A DNA stretch of 64,000 bases from an uncultured Bacteroidales bacterium (GTDB taxonomy: Bacteria; Bacteroidota; Bacteroidia; Bacteroidales; WCHB1-69), in contig CAMHNQ010000005.1 of assembly GCA_946186495.1 (NCBI GenBank), forward strand, positions 1 through 64,000, in the 5' to 3' direction. Shown here piece by piece: positions 48,969-58,714 of this stretch (position 1 is the stretch's first letter; each line of letters starts with the position of its first letter). The notes under the pieces are model-generated. The model was not told the origin of the DNA and searched no databases. It worked only from the letters and a program-made list of their open reading frames with translations. A program made the position numbers and the translations under genes.

Positions 48969-49014
48969 ATTACTTTAATGTTTTTTTATGATGATTAATT
49001 ATTTGAACTCTTTA

Positions 49015-49131
49015 TTAACCCTGACGCTGTTTGAATTTCGGGTTCTTCTTGTTTATCACATACACCACACCATGACGTCTTACCACGATGCAATCTTCTG
49101 ATCTTTTCTTTACAGATGCTCTTACTTTCAT
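49015..49131 (-). CDS. rpmJ: 50S ribosomal protein L36
   Basis: Translated by hand: [38 protein letters not shown] (below the ORF-track length cutoff). Confidence 0.95.
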   Translation of the reverse strand: MKVRASVKKRSEDCIVVRRHGVVYVINKKNPKFKQRQG

Positions 49132-49228
49132 TTTATTGTTCTTTTTATTATTAATATTCTACTTTTTACTTTAACGGGATTCTTCAACTCCCGACCTGTG
49201 GGGAACTTTGTCGTGACAAACGTGGGTT

Positions 49229-49450
49229 CTACACTTTGTGGCGGTAGGTTATCCTCCCTTTGGTCAAGTCATACGGAGACATTGCCACCTGCACCCTGTC
49301 GCCAGGGATTATCTTGATGTAATGCATCCGCATTTTGCCGGAAAGATGGGCCATGATCACGTGGCCGCTTTCCAAACGGACCCGATATTGGCCGTTGCCC
49401 AGGGCTTCTATCACCTCGCCGTCGATGTCAACTGCTGCTTGTTTTGCCAT
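49229..49450 (-). CDS. infA: translation initiation factor IF-1
   Basis: [55 protein letters not shown]. Confidence 0.97.
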   Translation of the reverse strand: MAKQAAVDIDGEVIEALGNGQYRVRLESGHVIMAHLSGKMRMHYIKIIPGDRVQVAMSPYDLTKGRITYRHKV

Positions 49451-49462
49451 ATCTCTTATTTT

Positions 49463-50266
49463 TTAATACAATTCTTCAGTTCCAATCACTTCAGCCAACA
49501 GTTTGTATGACGAGATGACTTCCGTGCCGTGATCGGTGATGATCAGCTGGTGCTCGAAGTGAGCCGACTTCTTGTGGTCGCGCGTGCGGATTGTCCATCC
49601 GTCATTCTCCATCAAGATCTTATGGCTGCCCAGGTTGATCATGGGCTCGATGCAGATGCACATGCCCGGCTCGATCTTCATGCCCTGGCCCTTTATCCCG
49701 TAGTTGGGGATGTCGGGGCGCTCATGCATGTCCTTGCCAATGCCATGCCCGCAGAGTTCCCTGACCACGCCATAGCCGAACTGTTTGACATATTGTTCAA
49801 CGGTGTAGCCAATATCCCCGATCGTGTTGCCTGCCTTGGCCACCTCAATGGCTTTGAGGAGGGACTCCTTGGTGCGTTTGCACAGCAGGTGGTCCTCGCG
49901 GGAGACCTCACCGACCTCGAAAGTGTAGCAGAAGTCCCCGTGATAGCCGTCGAGCAGGGCGCCGCAGTCAACCGAGATGATATCCCCGTCGCGGAGGTAG
50001 GTGTTCGGGTACGGTATCCCGTGCACCACCACGTCGTTCACGGACAGGCAGAGCGAAGCCGGATAGCCTTCATAGCCTTTGAAGGAGGGTACCGCATGAT
50101 GGTCGCGGATACACTGTTCGCCGACCTGGTCGAGATAGGTGAGCGGCACACCAGGCTTGATGCACTTGGCCACTTCGGCCAGGGTCACCGCCACCACGTT
50201 CGCGCTTGCCTTGAGTTTCTCGAACTCGGCTTCCGACTTGTATTTCACTCTTCTGAACATCGTCAT
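49463..50266 (-). CDS. map: type I methionine aminopeptidase
   Basis: DGDIISVDCGALLDGYHGDFCYTF...GHGIGKDMHERPDIPNYG. Confidence 0.96.
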   Translation of the reverse strand: MTMFRRVKYKSEAEFEKLKASANVVAVTLAEVAKCIKPGVPLTYLDQVGEQCIRDHHAVPSFKGYEGYPASLCLSVNDVVVHGIPYPNTYLRDGDIISVDCGALLDGYHGDFCYTFEVGEVSREDHLLCKRTKESLLKAIEVAKAGNTIGDIGYTVEQYVKQFGYGVVRELCGHGIGKDMHERPDIPNYGIKGQGMKIEPGMCICIEPMINLGSHKILMENDGWTIRTRDHKKSAHFEHQLIITDHGTEVISSYKLLAEVIGTEELY

Positions 50267-50290
50267 ATTCTCTGATCCTTCCGGTTTGGA

Positions 50291-51658
50291 TTAGATACGG
50301 TTACCATAGATGCCGCCGCCGGTACGTCCCTTGATGCGGCCGGACTTGGTGAGGCCGTCATAGTGGCGCATAAGCAGATGGCTTTCGATTTGCTGCAGCG
50401 TGTCGAGCACCACGCCCACGATAATGAGCAGGGAGGTGCCGCCGAAGAACTGGGCGAACTGCTGGTTGACACCGAACAGGCGCACGACGGCGGGCAGGAT
50501 GGCCACGATGCCGAGGAATATGGAGCCGGGCAGGGTGATGCGGGACATGATCTTGTCGATGTATTCCGCTGTCTGCTTGCCGGGTTTCACGCCGGGTATG
50601 AATCCGTTGTTTTTCTTCAGATCCTCAGCGATTTGCTGCGGGTTGATGGTGATAGCCGTGTAGAAATAGGTGAAGGCTATAATCAGGAGGAAGAACACGA
50701 TATTGTAGCCCAATCTGTTATAGTCGATGAAGCTGTTCCAGAAGCCCGTGGTGGTCTCTTGCGAGATGTTCACGAAGGTCAACGGGATGAACATCAGGGC
50801 CTGTGCGAAGATGATCGGCATGACGCCGGCGGCGTTGACTTTCAGGGGCAGGTAGTTGCGGACACCGCCGTACTGTTTGTTGCCCACGACGCGTTTGGCG
50901 TATTGGACGGGAATGCGGCGGGTGCCTTGGACGAGCAGGATGCAGAAGCCGATGATGAGCATGAGCAGGATGAGCTCGATGATGAAGATGATGGGGCCGC
51001 CGTTCATTTCGGTGATACGGGCGGTGAACTCAGCCTTGAGTGCGAAAGGCAGGCGGGCGATGATACCGATCATGATGATGATGGAGATGCCGTTGCCGAT
51101 GCCGTTGTCGGTGATGCGTTCGCCGAGCCACATGATGAACAGGGTGGCGGAGATCAGCAGGATGAAGGCGCAGATGCCGAATGCGGAGAAGCCGAGGATG
51201 CGGGTTTCAAGCATCGAGGGGGCGACGGCGCCGGGGAACTGGCCGGTGAGCTGCGCGATGTAGGCGGGGGCCTGCACGGCGAGGACTGCGACGGTCAGGT
51301 AGCGGGTGATCTGGTTGATCTTGGTGCGTCCGCTCTCGCCTTCCTTGGCGAGGCGCTGGAAATAGGGCACCGCGAGGGTGAGCAGCTGCACCACGATGGA
51401 GGCCGTGATGTAGGGCATGATACCCAACGCGAAGATGGAGGCGTTGGAGAACGCGCCGCCGGAGAAGAGGTCGAGCATGCCGAGCAGGCCCTTTTGGGCG
51501 GCGCTGCTGAATGCGGAGAGGGCTCCGGGGTTGATGCCGGGGAGCACCACGTGCGCACCCAGACGGTATATCAGGATGATGAAGAGGGTGTAGAGGATGC
51601 GTTTCCTCAGGTCCTCAATCCTGAATATGTTCTTGATGGTTTCTATAAATCTTTTCAT
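50291..51658 (-). CDS. secY: preprotein translocase subunit SecY
   Basis: MKRFIETIKNIFRIEDLRKRILYTLFIILIYRLGAHVVLPG. Confidence 0.97.
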   Translation of the reverse strand: MKRFIETIKNIFRIEDLRKRILYTLFIILIYRLGAHVVLPGINPGALSAFSSAAQKGLLGMLDLFSGGAFSNASIFALGIMPYITASIVVQLLTLAVPYFQRLAKEGESGRTKINQITRYLTVAVLAVQAPAYIAQLTGQFPGAVAPSMLETRILGFSAFGICAFILLISATLFIMWLGERITDNGIGNGISIIIMIGIIARLPFALKAEFTARITEMNGGPIIFIIELILLMLIIGFCILLVQGTRRIPVQYAKRVVGNKQYGGVRNYLPLKVNAAGVMPIIFAQALMFIPLTFVNISQETTTGFWNSFIDYNRLGYNIVFFLLIIAFTYFYTAITINPQQIAEDLKKNNGFIPGVKPGKQTAEYIDKIMSRITLPGSIFLGIVAILPAVVRLFGVNQQFAQFFGGTSLLIIVGVVLDTLQQIESHLLMRHYDGLTKSGRIKGRTGGGIYGNRI

Positions 51659-51678
51659 TGGAGGTTCTTTTTGGTGAA

Positions 51679-52143
51679 TTACTCTGCCGCAGGAGCGTTC
51701 ACAAGCTCTGCGGTCCCGCCGCACTGTTCGATGACAGACTTCGCTTTGGCGGAGAACTTGTCGGCCACCACGTGCAACTTGGCGGTGAGCTCACCCTTGG
51801 CCAGCACGGCGATGAGGTCGTTTTTCTTGGCAAGGCCGTTGTCCACCAGCACCGCGCGGTCGATGCGGTCGAGGTTGTGCTTCTCGGCCAGCTGCTGCAG
51901 CGTGCTCACGTTTATGGCGTTGTATTCCACGCGGTTGATGTTCTTGAATCCTCTCTTGGGCAATATTCTGTAGATAGGCATTTGACCGCCTTCAAAACCG
52001 ATTTTGCGGCTGTAGCCGGAGCGGGACTGCGCGCCCTTGTGGCCGCGTGTGGATGTGCCGCCCTTGCCGGAACCCTGTCCTCTGCCTATTCTGCGTTCTC
52101 TGTGTGTTGATCCTTTTGCCGGTTTTAAATTGTGTAAATCCAT
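51679..52143 (-). CDS. rplO: 50S ribosomal protein L15
   Basis: MDLHNLKPAKGSTHRERRIGRGQGSGKGGTSTRGHKGAQSRSG. Confidence 0.97.
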   Translation of the reverse strand: MDLHNLKPAKGSTHRERRIGRGQGSGKGGTSTRGHKGAQSRSGYSRKIGFEGGQMPIYRILPKRGFKNINRVEYNAINVSTLQQLAEKHNLDRIDRAVLVDNGLAKKNDLIAVLAKGELTAKLHVVADKFSAKAKSVIEQCGGTAELVNAPAAE

Positions 52144-52169
52144 CTCTTTGATATTCAATTGGTTATTAA

Positions 52170-52349
52170 TTATAATTCTTCTACGCTGACTAAGTGCTTG
52201 ACGGCGTCCACGATGCCCAGGATCTGGGGGGTCGCCTCATGTTCTACCGTTTGGTGCATTTTGCGCAAGCCCAATGCTTCCAAAGATCTTTTCTGACGTG
52301 CGGGTCTGTCAACCGCGCTTCTAACTTGTGTGATTTTAATCTTTTTCAT
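52170..52349 (-). CDS. rpmD: 50S ribosomal protein L30
   Basis: Translated by hand: MKKIKITQVRSAVDRPARQKRSLEALGLRKMHQTVEHEATPQILGIVDAVKHLVSVEEL*. Confidence 0.94.
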   Translation of the reverse strand: MKKIKITQVRSAVDRPARQKRSLEALGLRKMHQTVEHEATPQILGIVDAVKHLVSVEEL

Positions 52350-52556
52350 CCCTTCTAAAATTTATTTACATTTATTAATATCCAAAAAAAAATAGCCCAT
52401 TTTTGAAAGAAAAATGCAACTATCTTCATAAAACGCAACCATAAAAACCTTTCGCCTCTGCCCTATCCTATGTTCATACAGTCCGTGAAATCAAATAGTT
52501 ACGCGATTCTCAACCCTGCTTCCCACTCGCATTTGCATTCCACTTCAAAAAGCTTG

Positions 52557-52564
52557 CAAAAATA
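52557..52564 (-). promoter_or_regulatory. Bacteroidetes-type -7 box (TATTTTTG) upstream of rpmD
   Basis: Minus-strand gtgTATTTTTGcaag, ~200 bp before the rpmD start. Confidence 0.5.
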
Positions 52565-52777
52565 CACTTTTTTCCTTATCCACAATACGGTGGTGATATT
52601 TTTTTTGAAAAAAAATGACATAATCGCCTTAACATTTTGACTGACTGCTATTTGCAGGTACCCTCCCCCGCTTCTGCAATCCAAACCGCGACCGACACTC
52701 CATAGGCCGCACCAATCAAGAAAGGGACACCCTCAGGCATCCCTTTCCCTTATTTATAAAAACGTGTGTGATTCAAC

Positions 52778-53866
52778 TTAACGGATGGAGATTCGGTCGA
52801 TAACAATCTTCCTGTCCTTGGCAGCCTGGAGGCCATAGACCGTCTCGCGGGTCGCGTTGGTGGAGAAGGTGTGGTTGACCTGTCCTTCCGGGACCTTGTG
52901 GATGGTGAGGCCCGGCTTGTAGCCGCTGATGTAGGGGGCGAGATAGCCGCCATGGGCGCGGGACATGTAGTTGAGGACGCTCTCGATACGGCGGGAGGAG
53001 AGGTGCTTGTTATAGTCGCTGTTGCTGAGCGGGCTGGCGAAGCCGCTGATGGTGAACTCCACGGCCTGCCCGTCCTTGAGGGCCTCCACGATGAAGTTCG
53101 TGAGCTTCACGAGGCGTTCGTATCCGGTCTGGATGGAGTCGTTGAAGAACGTCTCGACAGCGTTTTGGGCGTTGGACTTCTGCGTGCCGGCGAGGCCTTT
53201 CCCCGCGTTGGTCACATAGTTGCTCTTGGCAGCCATGTAGGCGTTATAAAGCTCCATGTATTCCGTGCTGGTGAAATCCTGGCGCGTGCGCGGGTCGGGA
53301 CGGTCGTTCTCGAAATAGAGGGTGATAGGCTTGAGGATGTCCTTCTTGGCGGCCTCCATCTCGGCTTTCTTCTTGTCGGCGGCAACTTCGTCCTCGTAGT
53401 TGAACACAACGGGGATTTGGACGAGCATGTCGCGGGCCTCACAGCTCTGCGTGCAGGGAATCATGTTGGGGAATGATTTCACCACGCGCACAGCTTCATC
53501 GTCGAATTCTTGGTAACCAGAACTTTGGATAACTTCAACGTCGGTCAGGGTGCTGTCTTTAAGAACCTTGGCCTGGACGGTAGTGGTTCCCGAGATCTTC
53601 TGGTTCTTGAGATTGACGGGGTACTTCTTTGTCTTGTTGATGTAACGGCACATGGCCTTGTTGCCGCCCTTGAATGTGGGCAGGGACATGGCGGCCGTCG
53701 GCACAGTGTAATTGCCGTTGGAGTCGGGGATGACGATTGCGACCCCTGACTTCTGATGGCGCTGCCCATAGACGTTGCCTTGGTCACATTGCGCATAACT
53801 CATTGTGAAACAGGCCACTAAAACAACAACGGCCACTAATTTCAGAGAGGAAAAGTTGCTTTTCAT
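52778..53866 (-). CDS. outer-membrane protein with TonB C-terminal-like and OmpA-like domains
   Basis: GTTTVQAKVLKDSTLTDVEVIQSSGYQEFDDEAVRVVKSFPNM; C-terminal SNSDYNKHLSSRRIESVLNYM. Confidence 0.85.
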   Translation of the reverse strand: MKSNFSSLKLVAVVVLVACFTMSYAQCDQGNVYGQRHQKSGVAIVIPDSNGNYTVPTAAMSLPTFKGGNKAMCRYINKTKKYPVNLKNQKISGTTTVQAKVLKDSTLTDVEVIQSSGYQEFDDEAVRVVKSFPNMIPCTQSCEARDMLVQIPVVFNYEDEVAADKKKAEMEAAKKDILKPITLYFENDRPDPRTRQDFTSTEYMELYNAYMAAKSNYVTNAGKGLAGTQKSNAQNAVETFFNDSIQTGYERLVKLTNFIVEALKDGQAVEFTISGFASPLSNSDYNKHLSSRRIESVLNYMSRAHGGYLAPYISGYKPGLTIHKVPEGQVNHTFSTNATRETVYGLQAAKDRKIVIDRISIR

Positions 53867-54067
53867 ACTTATATTATTTTACATTATATTCCAAGCCGCA
53901 AAAATACATTTTTTATTGAAACACGCAAAAATATTTTCGATATTTTTTACGGGAATTTGCGGCATCGGTTACACCCCTATAATGTTGGCTGTTCTTCAGG
54001 CAGCGCACAGTGTTTTGTTTCTCGGACCCCACACTGCGCTTCGCTTGTCTGCAGGCTCCCAAGCAAG

Positions 54068-54110
54068 CCTTCACCCTGCCTTCACCCTGCTTTCACCCTG
54101 CCTTCACCCT
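54068..54110. repeat. four tandem 11-bp repeats (cttcaccctgc)
   Basis: Direct reading. Confidence 0.92.
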
Positions 54111-54223
54111 TACTCAAGAGTATACCTATAGTAAGCCTATAAGCAATCTATAGGCAGTGGCGGACGCGCTTATCGCGTCCGTACGTAGCAGCGGTTTTGT
54201 GCCTTGCGACTGAACATGCAGTG

Positions 54224-55666
54224 TCATTTCAAACTGCGAATGCCATTGACAGAGACAAGTCCTGTGGCAAAGGCGAGTGCTACCGCGAAAAAGGCGGAGA
54301 TAAGCAACTGCCATAGCACGTGCACCTGCAGGATGTTCGGGGAGAGGCACACTGACGGCACCAACACGGCTACGAAAAGCGCGCACCGAAGCCACGGCAG
54401 CGACCTCAGCGGGATGCCGACAATGCGCAATGCAAACACGAACTGCAAGACTGACACGACGAACTGCGTGCAGAAACTGGCCACAGCCGAACCGCAAGCC
54501 TGCATACGTGGAATCAGCAACAGGTTGACGGTCACGTTGATGACAATGCCGATGGCGGCGATAACGTTCAGCTGTCTCATGCTGCCGTTGGCCGTCAGCA
54601 AGGTGCCGAAAAGATAGTTCATAGAGATGGGTATCAGTCCGAAGATGATAAGGCGGAACACGGCAGTGCTTTCCACAACATGCTTCGTATAAAGCAGTTG
54701 CATTACCGGTTTGGCATACACGAACAAGATTGAAACTGCAGAGACCGAGAACAGGAAAAGAAGCGAGAAACTGGTGCGAACGATAGGGACGACATCTTCC
54801 CTCTGTTTCAGCATTTTGGCGAACAGAGGCAGCAGGATGACCGAGAAGAGGTAGGCAATCATCGCGAGTACATCCAAGAGGCGGAAAGCGGAGGCATATA
54901 TCCCCGACTGTGCCGCCCCCACCTCCGTCGGGAGCATCCGCTCCAGCATCACCGAATCCATGCGGTAGTAGCACGCCATCAGCAGGGTGATGAGCGCGTA
55001 GGGGAAACTACGCTTCAGTATGGCGACGAAAAAGGCCCTGTTCCATCCCAGCCGCTTTAGTTTCGCTTTCCTGAGCACAACGGCCATCGCGATGGCGATG
55101 GTGATGGCATACGCCGCCGTCTGGCTCCAAACGAACCATTCCACCCGGAAAGGTTCGTCCGTGACGCGCCCCCAAAGGAGAAGGCCGCAGAAGAGGATCA
55201 TCAGCAGCTTGTCGGTCACGGAAATCACACTGTCGGTCTTGAACATCTGCAAAGCCGAGATGTTCGAGCGCACATAGAGAAGAAAGACGCTCAGGAACTG
55301 GTTCAGCCCTATCCAGAAAAGCAGCCGGAGCTGATACCCCCGGTAGCCCACAACCAGCGCAACCAAATACACCACGATGAAATAGGCCACCCCAAGAAGG
55401 AGCTTCAAGGTGATGTAGTTCGAGAGGTGCTTGTCGAGGAGATGGGTGTTCCGCGCGATGTTGCGGTTGTTGTAGTTGGCCGTACCCATATCCAGCACCA
55501 TGTAGAACAGCATGGTGAAGTTGAAAAGCGAGAAGTAGAGCCCATAACTTTCCGCACCCACGGCATTCTGCACCCCCACCTCCACGCCAAGCGTCCAAAA
55601 CGGCTTCACGAGGAGGTTCAAAAAGACGAGCAGACAGAGGTTGAAAACGAAGTCCTTCTGTTTCAT
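54224..55666 (-). CDS. polysaccharide biosynthesis flippase (Wzx/MATE-like)
   Basis: 480 aa, about 12 hydrophobic segments; N-terminal layout of oligosaccharide flippases. Confidence 0.85.
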   Translation of the reverse strand: MKQKDFVFNLCLLVFLNLLVKPFWTLGVEVGVQNAVGAESYGLYFSLFNFTMLFYMVLDMGTANYNNRNIARNTHLLDKHLSNYITLKLLLGVAYFIVVYLVALVVGYRGYQLRLLFWIGLNQFLSVFLLYVRSNISALQMFKTDSVISVTDKLLMILFCGLLLWGRVTDEPFRVEWFVWSQTAAYAITIAIAMAVVLRKAKLKRLGWNRAFFVAILKRSFPYALITLLMACYYRMDSVMLERMLPTEVGAAQSGIYASAFRLLDVLAMIAYLFSVILLPLFAKMLKQREDVVPIVRTSFSLLFLFSVSAVSILFVYAKPVMQLLYTKHVVESTAVFRLIIFGLIPISMNYLFGTLLTANGSMRQLNVIAAIGIVINVTVNLLLIPRMQACGSAVASFCTQFVVSVLQFVFALRIVGIPLRSLPWLRCALFVAVLVPSVCLSPNILQVHVLWQLLISAFFAVALAFATGLVSVNGIRSLK

Positions 55667-55722
55667 TCTTATAAAGGTTATAGGTTATTGGTTATTGGTT
55701 ATTGAGGTTTTCCGTTAATCAC

Positions 55723-55774
55723 TAACCATTAACCATTAACCATTAACCATTAACCATTAACCATTAACCATTAA
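55723..55774. repeat. heptamer microsatellite (AACCATT)n
   Basis: Direct reading, about 7 copies. Confidence 0.95.
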
Positions 55775-55778
55775 ACAT

Positions 55779-58616
55779 TTAGAACACGATATTCACAATC
55801 TTCTTCGGCACGATGATGACCTTTTTCGGGGTCTTGCCGTCGAGCCACTTTTGCGCATCGGGGTTGGCGAGGACGAGGGGTTCTATCTCCTTTGGGGTGT
55901 AGGAGGCCGGGAAGGACATTTTCAGGCGCATCTTGCCGTTGAACGAGACAGGGTAAAGGTATTCGTCTTCCACCATATACTGTTCATCATAAACAGGATA
56001 TGCAGCCTTCAACACAGACTCTTCGTGGCCGAGCAGCGACCAGAGTTCCTCGGTGATGTGCGGCGCGTAGGCCGACATCAAGACACAAAGCGGCTCCAAG
56101 ACGGCACGCTTGCGGCACTTGGCGTCCGTGAGTTCGTTGGTGCAGATCATGAACGCGCTGATCGCCGTATTGAAGGAGAAGCGCTCGTTGTCCTCCTCGA
56201 TTTTCTTGATGGTCTTGTGCAGGGTTTTCCATTCGGCCTTTGTCGGTTCTTCTCCGGAAACCGCGAAGTTGCCCTCTCCATCAAAATAGAGTTTCCAGAA
56301 CTTGCGGATGAAGCGGGACACGCCCTCGATGCCGTTAGTATCCCACGGTTTGGCCATCTCCACCGGACCAAGGAACATCTCGTACATGCGCAAGGTGTCA
56401 GCACCGTATTTCTCCACCAGGTCATCGGGGTTCTGCACATTGTATTTCGACTTCGACATCTTCTCGACCTCCCAGCCACAGATGTATTGTCCGTCTTCGA
56501 GGATGAACTCGGCGTCCTTGAAGTCGGGCATCCAGTTTTTGAAGGCCTCGATGTCGAGGATGTCGTTGTGCACAATATTGACGTCCACGTGGATAGGCGT
56601 GGTTTCGTATTCCTTGCGGAGGTTGAGCGACACGAACTTGTTGGTGCTGACGGCACGATAGACGAAATTGGACCGTCCCTGTATCATGCCCTGGTTGATG
56701 AGTTTCCGGAAGGGTTCGTCCTTGCAGCTGACGCCGATATCGAAGAGGAACTTGTTCCAGAAGCGGGCATAGATAAGGTGGCCGGTTCCGTGTTCCGCCC
56801 CGCCGACGTAGAGATCGACGTTCTGCCAATATTCGTCGGCCTCTTTGGAGACGAGGGCTTTGTCGTTCTTCGGGTCCATGTAGCGCAGATAGTAGGCACT
56901 GGAGCCTGCAAAGCCGGGCATGGTGCTGTACTCGCGCTGACAGCCGTGGTACGTCCAGTCCTTGGCGCGTGCCAACGGGGGCTCACCCGTTTCGGTGGGC
57001 AGAAACTGGTCGACTTCGGGGAGCAGCACAGGGAGTTCGTTTTCCGGGACAGGATAAGGCATCCCATCCTCATAATATATGGGAAACGGTTCGCCCCAGT
57101 AGCGCTGACGGCTGAAGATGGCGTCGCGCAGGCGGAAATTGACCGTGCCGTAGCCGACACCCATCTCCTTAATCCTTTCAATCACTGCTTTGCCGGCATC
57201 CTTGACAGCCATCCCGTCAATGAATCCGGAATTGACGCACACACCCGTCTTGCTGTCGAGGCTCTCCTCCCAGGTGTCCGGGTTGCTGACTTCGTCGACA
57301 GACGGTGCGACCACCTGCCGGATGGGCAGGTCGAAATGACGGGCGAAGGCAAAGTCGCGGCTGTCGTGGGCGGGCACGGCCATGATGGCGCCGGTGCCGT
57401 AGTCGCTCAGCACATAGTCGCTGACCCAGATGGGGATGCGTTCCTCGGTGATGGGGTTGATGGCGAACGCGCCCGTGAAGACGCCGCTCACCTTCTTGAC
57501 CTCCGCCTGCCGTTCACGTTCGGAGCGGTTCTTGGCCCAAGAGACATAGGCCTCCACGGCCTCCTTCTGCTCCGGAGTGGTAATAGAGGGAATCATCTCG
57601 TGTTCCGGACAGAGCACCATGAACGTGACGCCGAAAATGGTGTCGGGGCGAGTGGTGAAAATCTCGAAGGCGCGCTCACACTCAACCCCTTCGATATGGC
57701 TTCCCATGTAGATTTTCTTCCAATCGAGCTGTCCTTCCTTGGCCAACGGGAACCAGACTGCGGCACCTTCGCTGCGCCCGATCCAGTTGCGCTGGATTTC
57801 CTTAAGGGAGTCGGTCCAATCGACGGTGTCGAGGCCATTGAGCAGACGTTCGGCGTAAGCGGAGACGCGCAGGACCCACTGCCGCATCAGCTTGCGTTCC
57901 ACCGGAAAGCCGCCGCGAACGGAGAGGCCGTTCACCACTTCATCGTTGGCGAGCACCGTGCCGAGTTTCGGGCACCAGTTCACCCATGTGTCGGCGAGGT
58001 AGGCCAGACGGTAGTTCATCAGGATCTCCTGACGCTTTTTCTCGGAAGCATTGTTCCATTCCTCCGCCGTGAACTCCATCGGCTTGGTCTGTGCCACATC
58101 CAAGCCTTCCGTGCCGTGGGCGGCAAAAGCCTCCATCAGCTCGGAAACCGGGCGGGCCTGTTTCGCCTGGTTGCAGTAATAGCTGTTGAAGAGCTGGATA
58201 AACGTCCACTGCGTCCACTTGTAGTAGTCCGGGTCGCAGGTCTTGAACGAACGGTCCCAGTCGAACGAGAACCCGATTTTGTCGAGCTGTTCGCGATAGC
58301 GGTTCACATTTTTCTCAGTAGTGATGGCGGGGTGCTGCCCTGTCTGGATGGCATACTGCTCCGCCGGCAGCCCGAAAGCGTCATATCCCATCGGGTGCAG
58401 CACGTTGAAGCCTTTCTGCCTCTTATAGCGGGCATAGATGTCGGAGGCGATATAGCCTAACGGATGCCCCACGTGCAGACCTGCACCCGATGGATAGGGA
58501 AACATGTCCAACACGTAGAACTTCGGTTTGGCGTTATCTATTTCAGTTTTATACAGGCCCGTCTCTTTCCACAAGGCCTGCCATTTCTTTTCGATTTCTC
58601 TGAAGTTGTATTCCAT
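55779..58616 (-). CDS. leuS: leucyl-tRNA synthetase
   Basis: [17 protein letters not shown] (HIGH region), [11 protein letters not shown] (KMSKS). Confidence 0.98.
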   Translation of the reverse strand: MEYNFREIEKKWQALWKETGLYKTEIDNAKPKFYVLDMFPYPSGAGLHVGHPLGYIASDIYARYKRQKGFNVLHPMGYDAFGLPAEQYAIQTGQHPAITTEKNVNRYREQLDKIGFSFDWDRSFKTCDPDYYKWTQWTFIQLFNSYYCNQAKQARPVSELMEAFAAHGTEGLDVAQTKPMEFTAEEWNNASEKKRQEILMNYRLAYLADTWVNWCPKLGTVLANDEVVNGLSVRGGFPVERKLMRQWVLRVSAYAERLLNGLDTVDWTDSLKEIQRNWIGRSEGAAVWFPLAKEGQLDWKKIYMGSHIEGVECERAFEIFTTRPDTIFGVTFMVLCPEHEMIPSITTPEQKEAVEAYVSWAKNRSERERQAEVKKVSGVFTGAFAINPITEERIPIWVSDYVLSDYGTGAIMAVPAHDSRDFAFARHFDLPIRQVVAPSVDEVSNPDTWEESLDSKTGVCVNSGFIDGMAVKDAGKAVIERIKEMGVGYGTVNFRLRDAIFSRQRYWGEPFPIYYEDGMPYPVPENELPVLLPEVDQFLPTETGEPPLARAKDWTYHGCQREYSTMPGFAGSSAYYLRYMDPKNDKALVSKEADEYWQNVDLYVGGAEHGTGHLIYARFWNKFLFDIGVSCKDEPFRKLINQGMIQGRSNFVYRAVSTNKFVSLNLRKEYETTPIHVDVNIVHNDILDIEAFKNWMPDFKDAEFILEDGQYICGWEVEKMSKSKYNVQNPDDLVEKYGADTLRMYEMFLGPVEMAKPWDTNGIEGVSRFIRKFWKLYFDGEGNFAVSGEEPTKAEWKTLHKTIKKIEEDNERFSFNTAISAFMICTNELTDAKCRKRAVLEPLCVLMSAYAPHITEELWSLLGHEESVLKAAYPVYDEQYMVEDEYLYPVSFNGKMRLKMSFPASYTPKEIEPLVLANPDAQKWLDGKTPKKVIIVPKKIVNIVF

Positions 58617-58670
58617 GTTCTTGAATGGTTAGGGGTTATTGGTTAGGGGTTATAGAAGCCAGGTGGTTCG

Positions 58671-58700
58671 TAGAGGCGCAAAATTTTGCGTCTCTACGAT
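58671..58700. terminator. 30-bp palindrome cgtagaggcgcaaaattttgcgtctctacg
   Basis: 15-bp arms with one mismatch, between the giant adhesin stop and the leuS start. Confidence 0.88.
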
Positions 58701-58714
58701 TACCTGTTGCCTAT

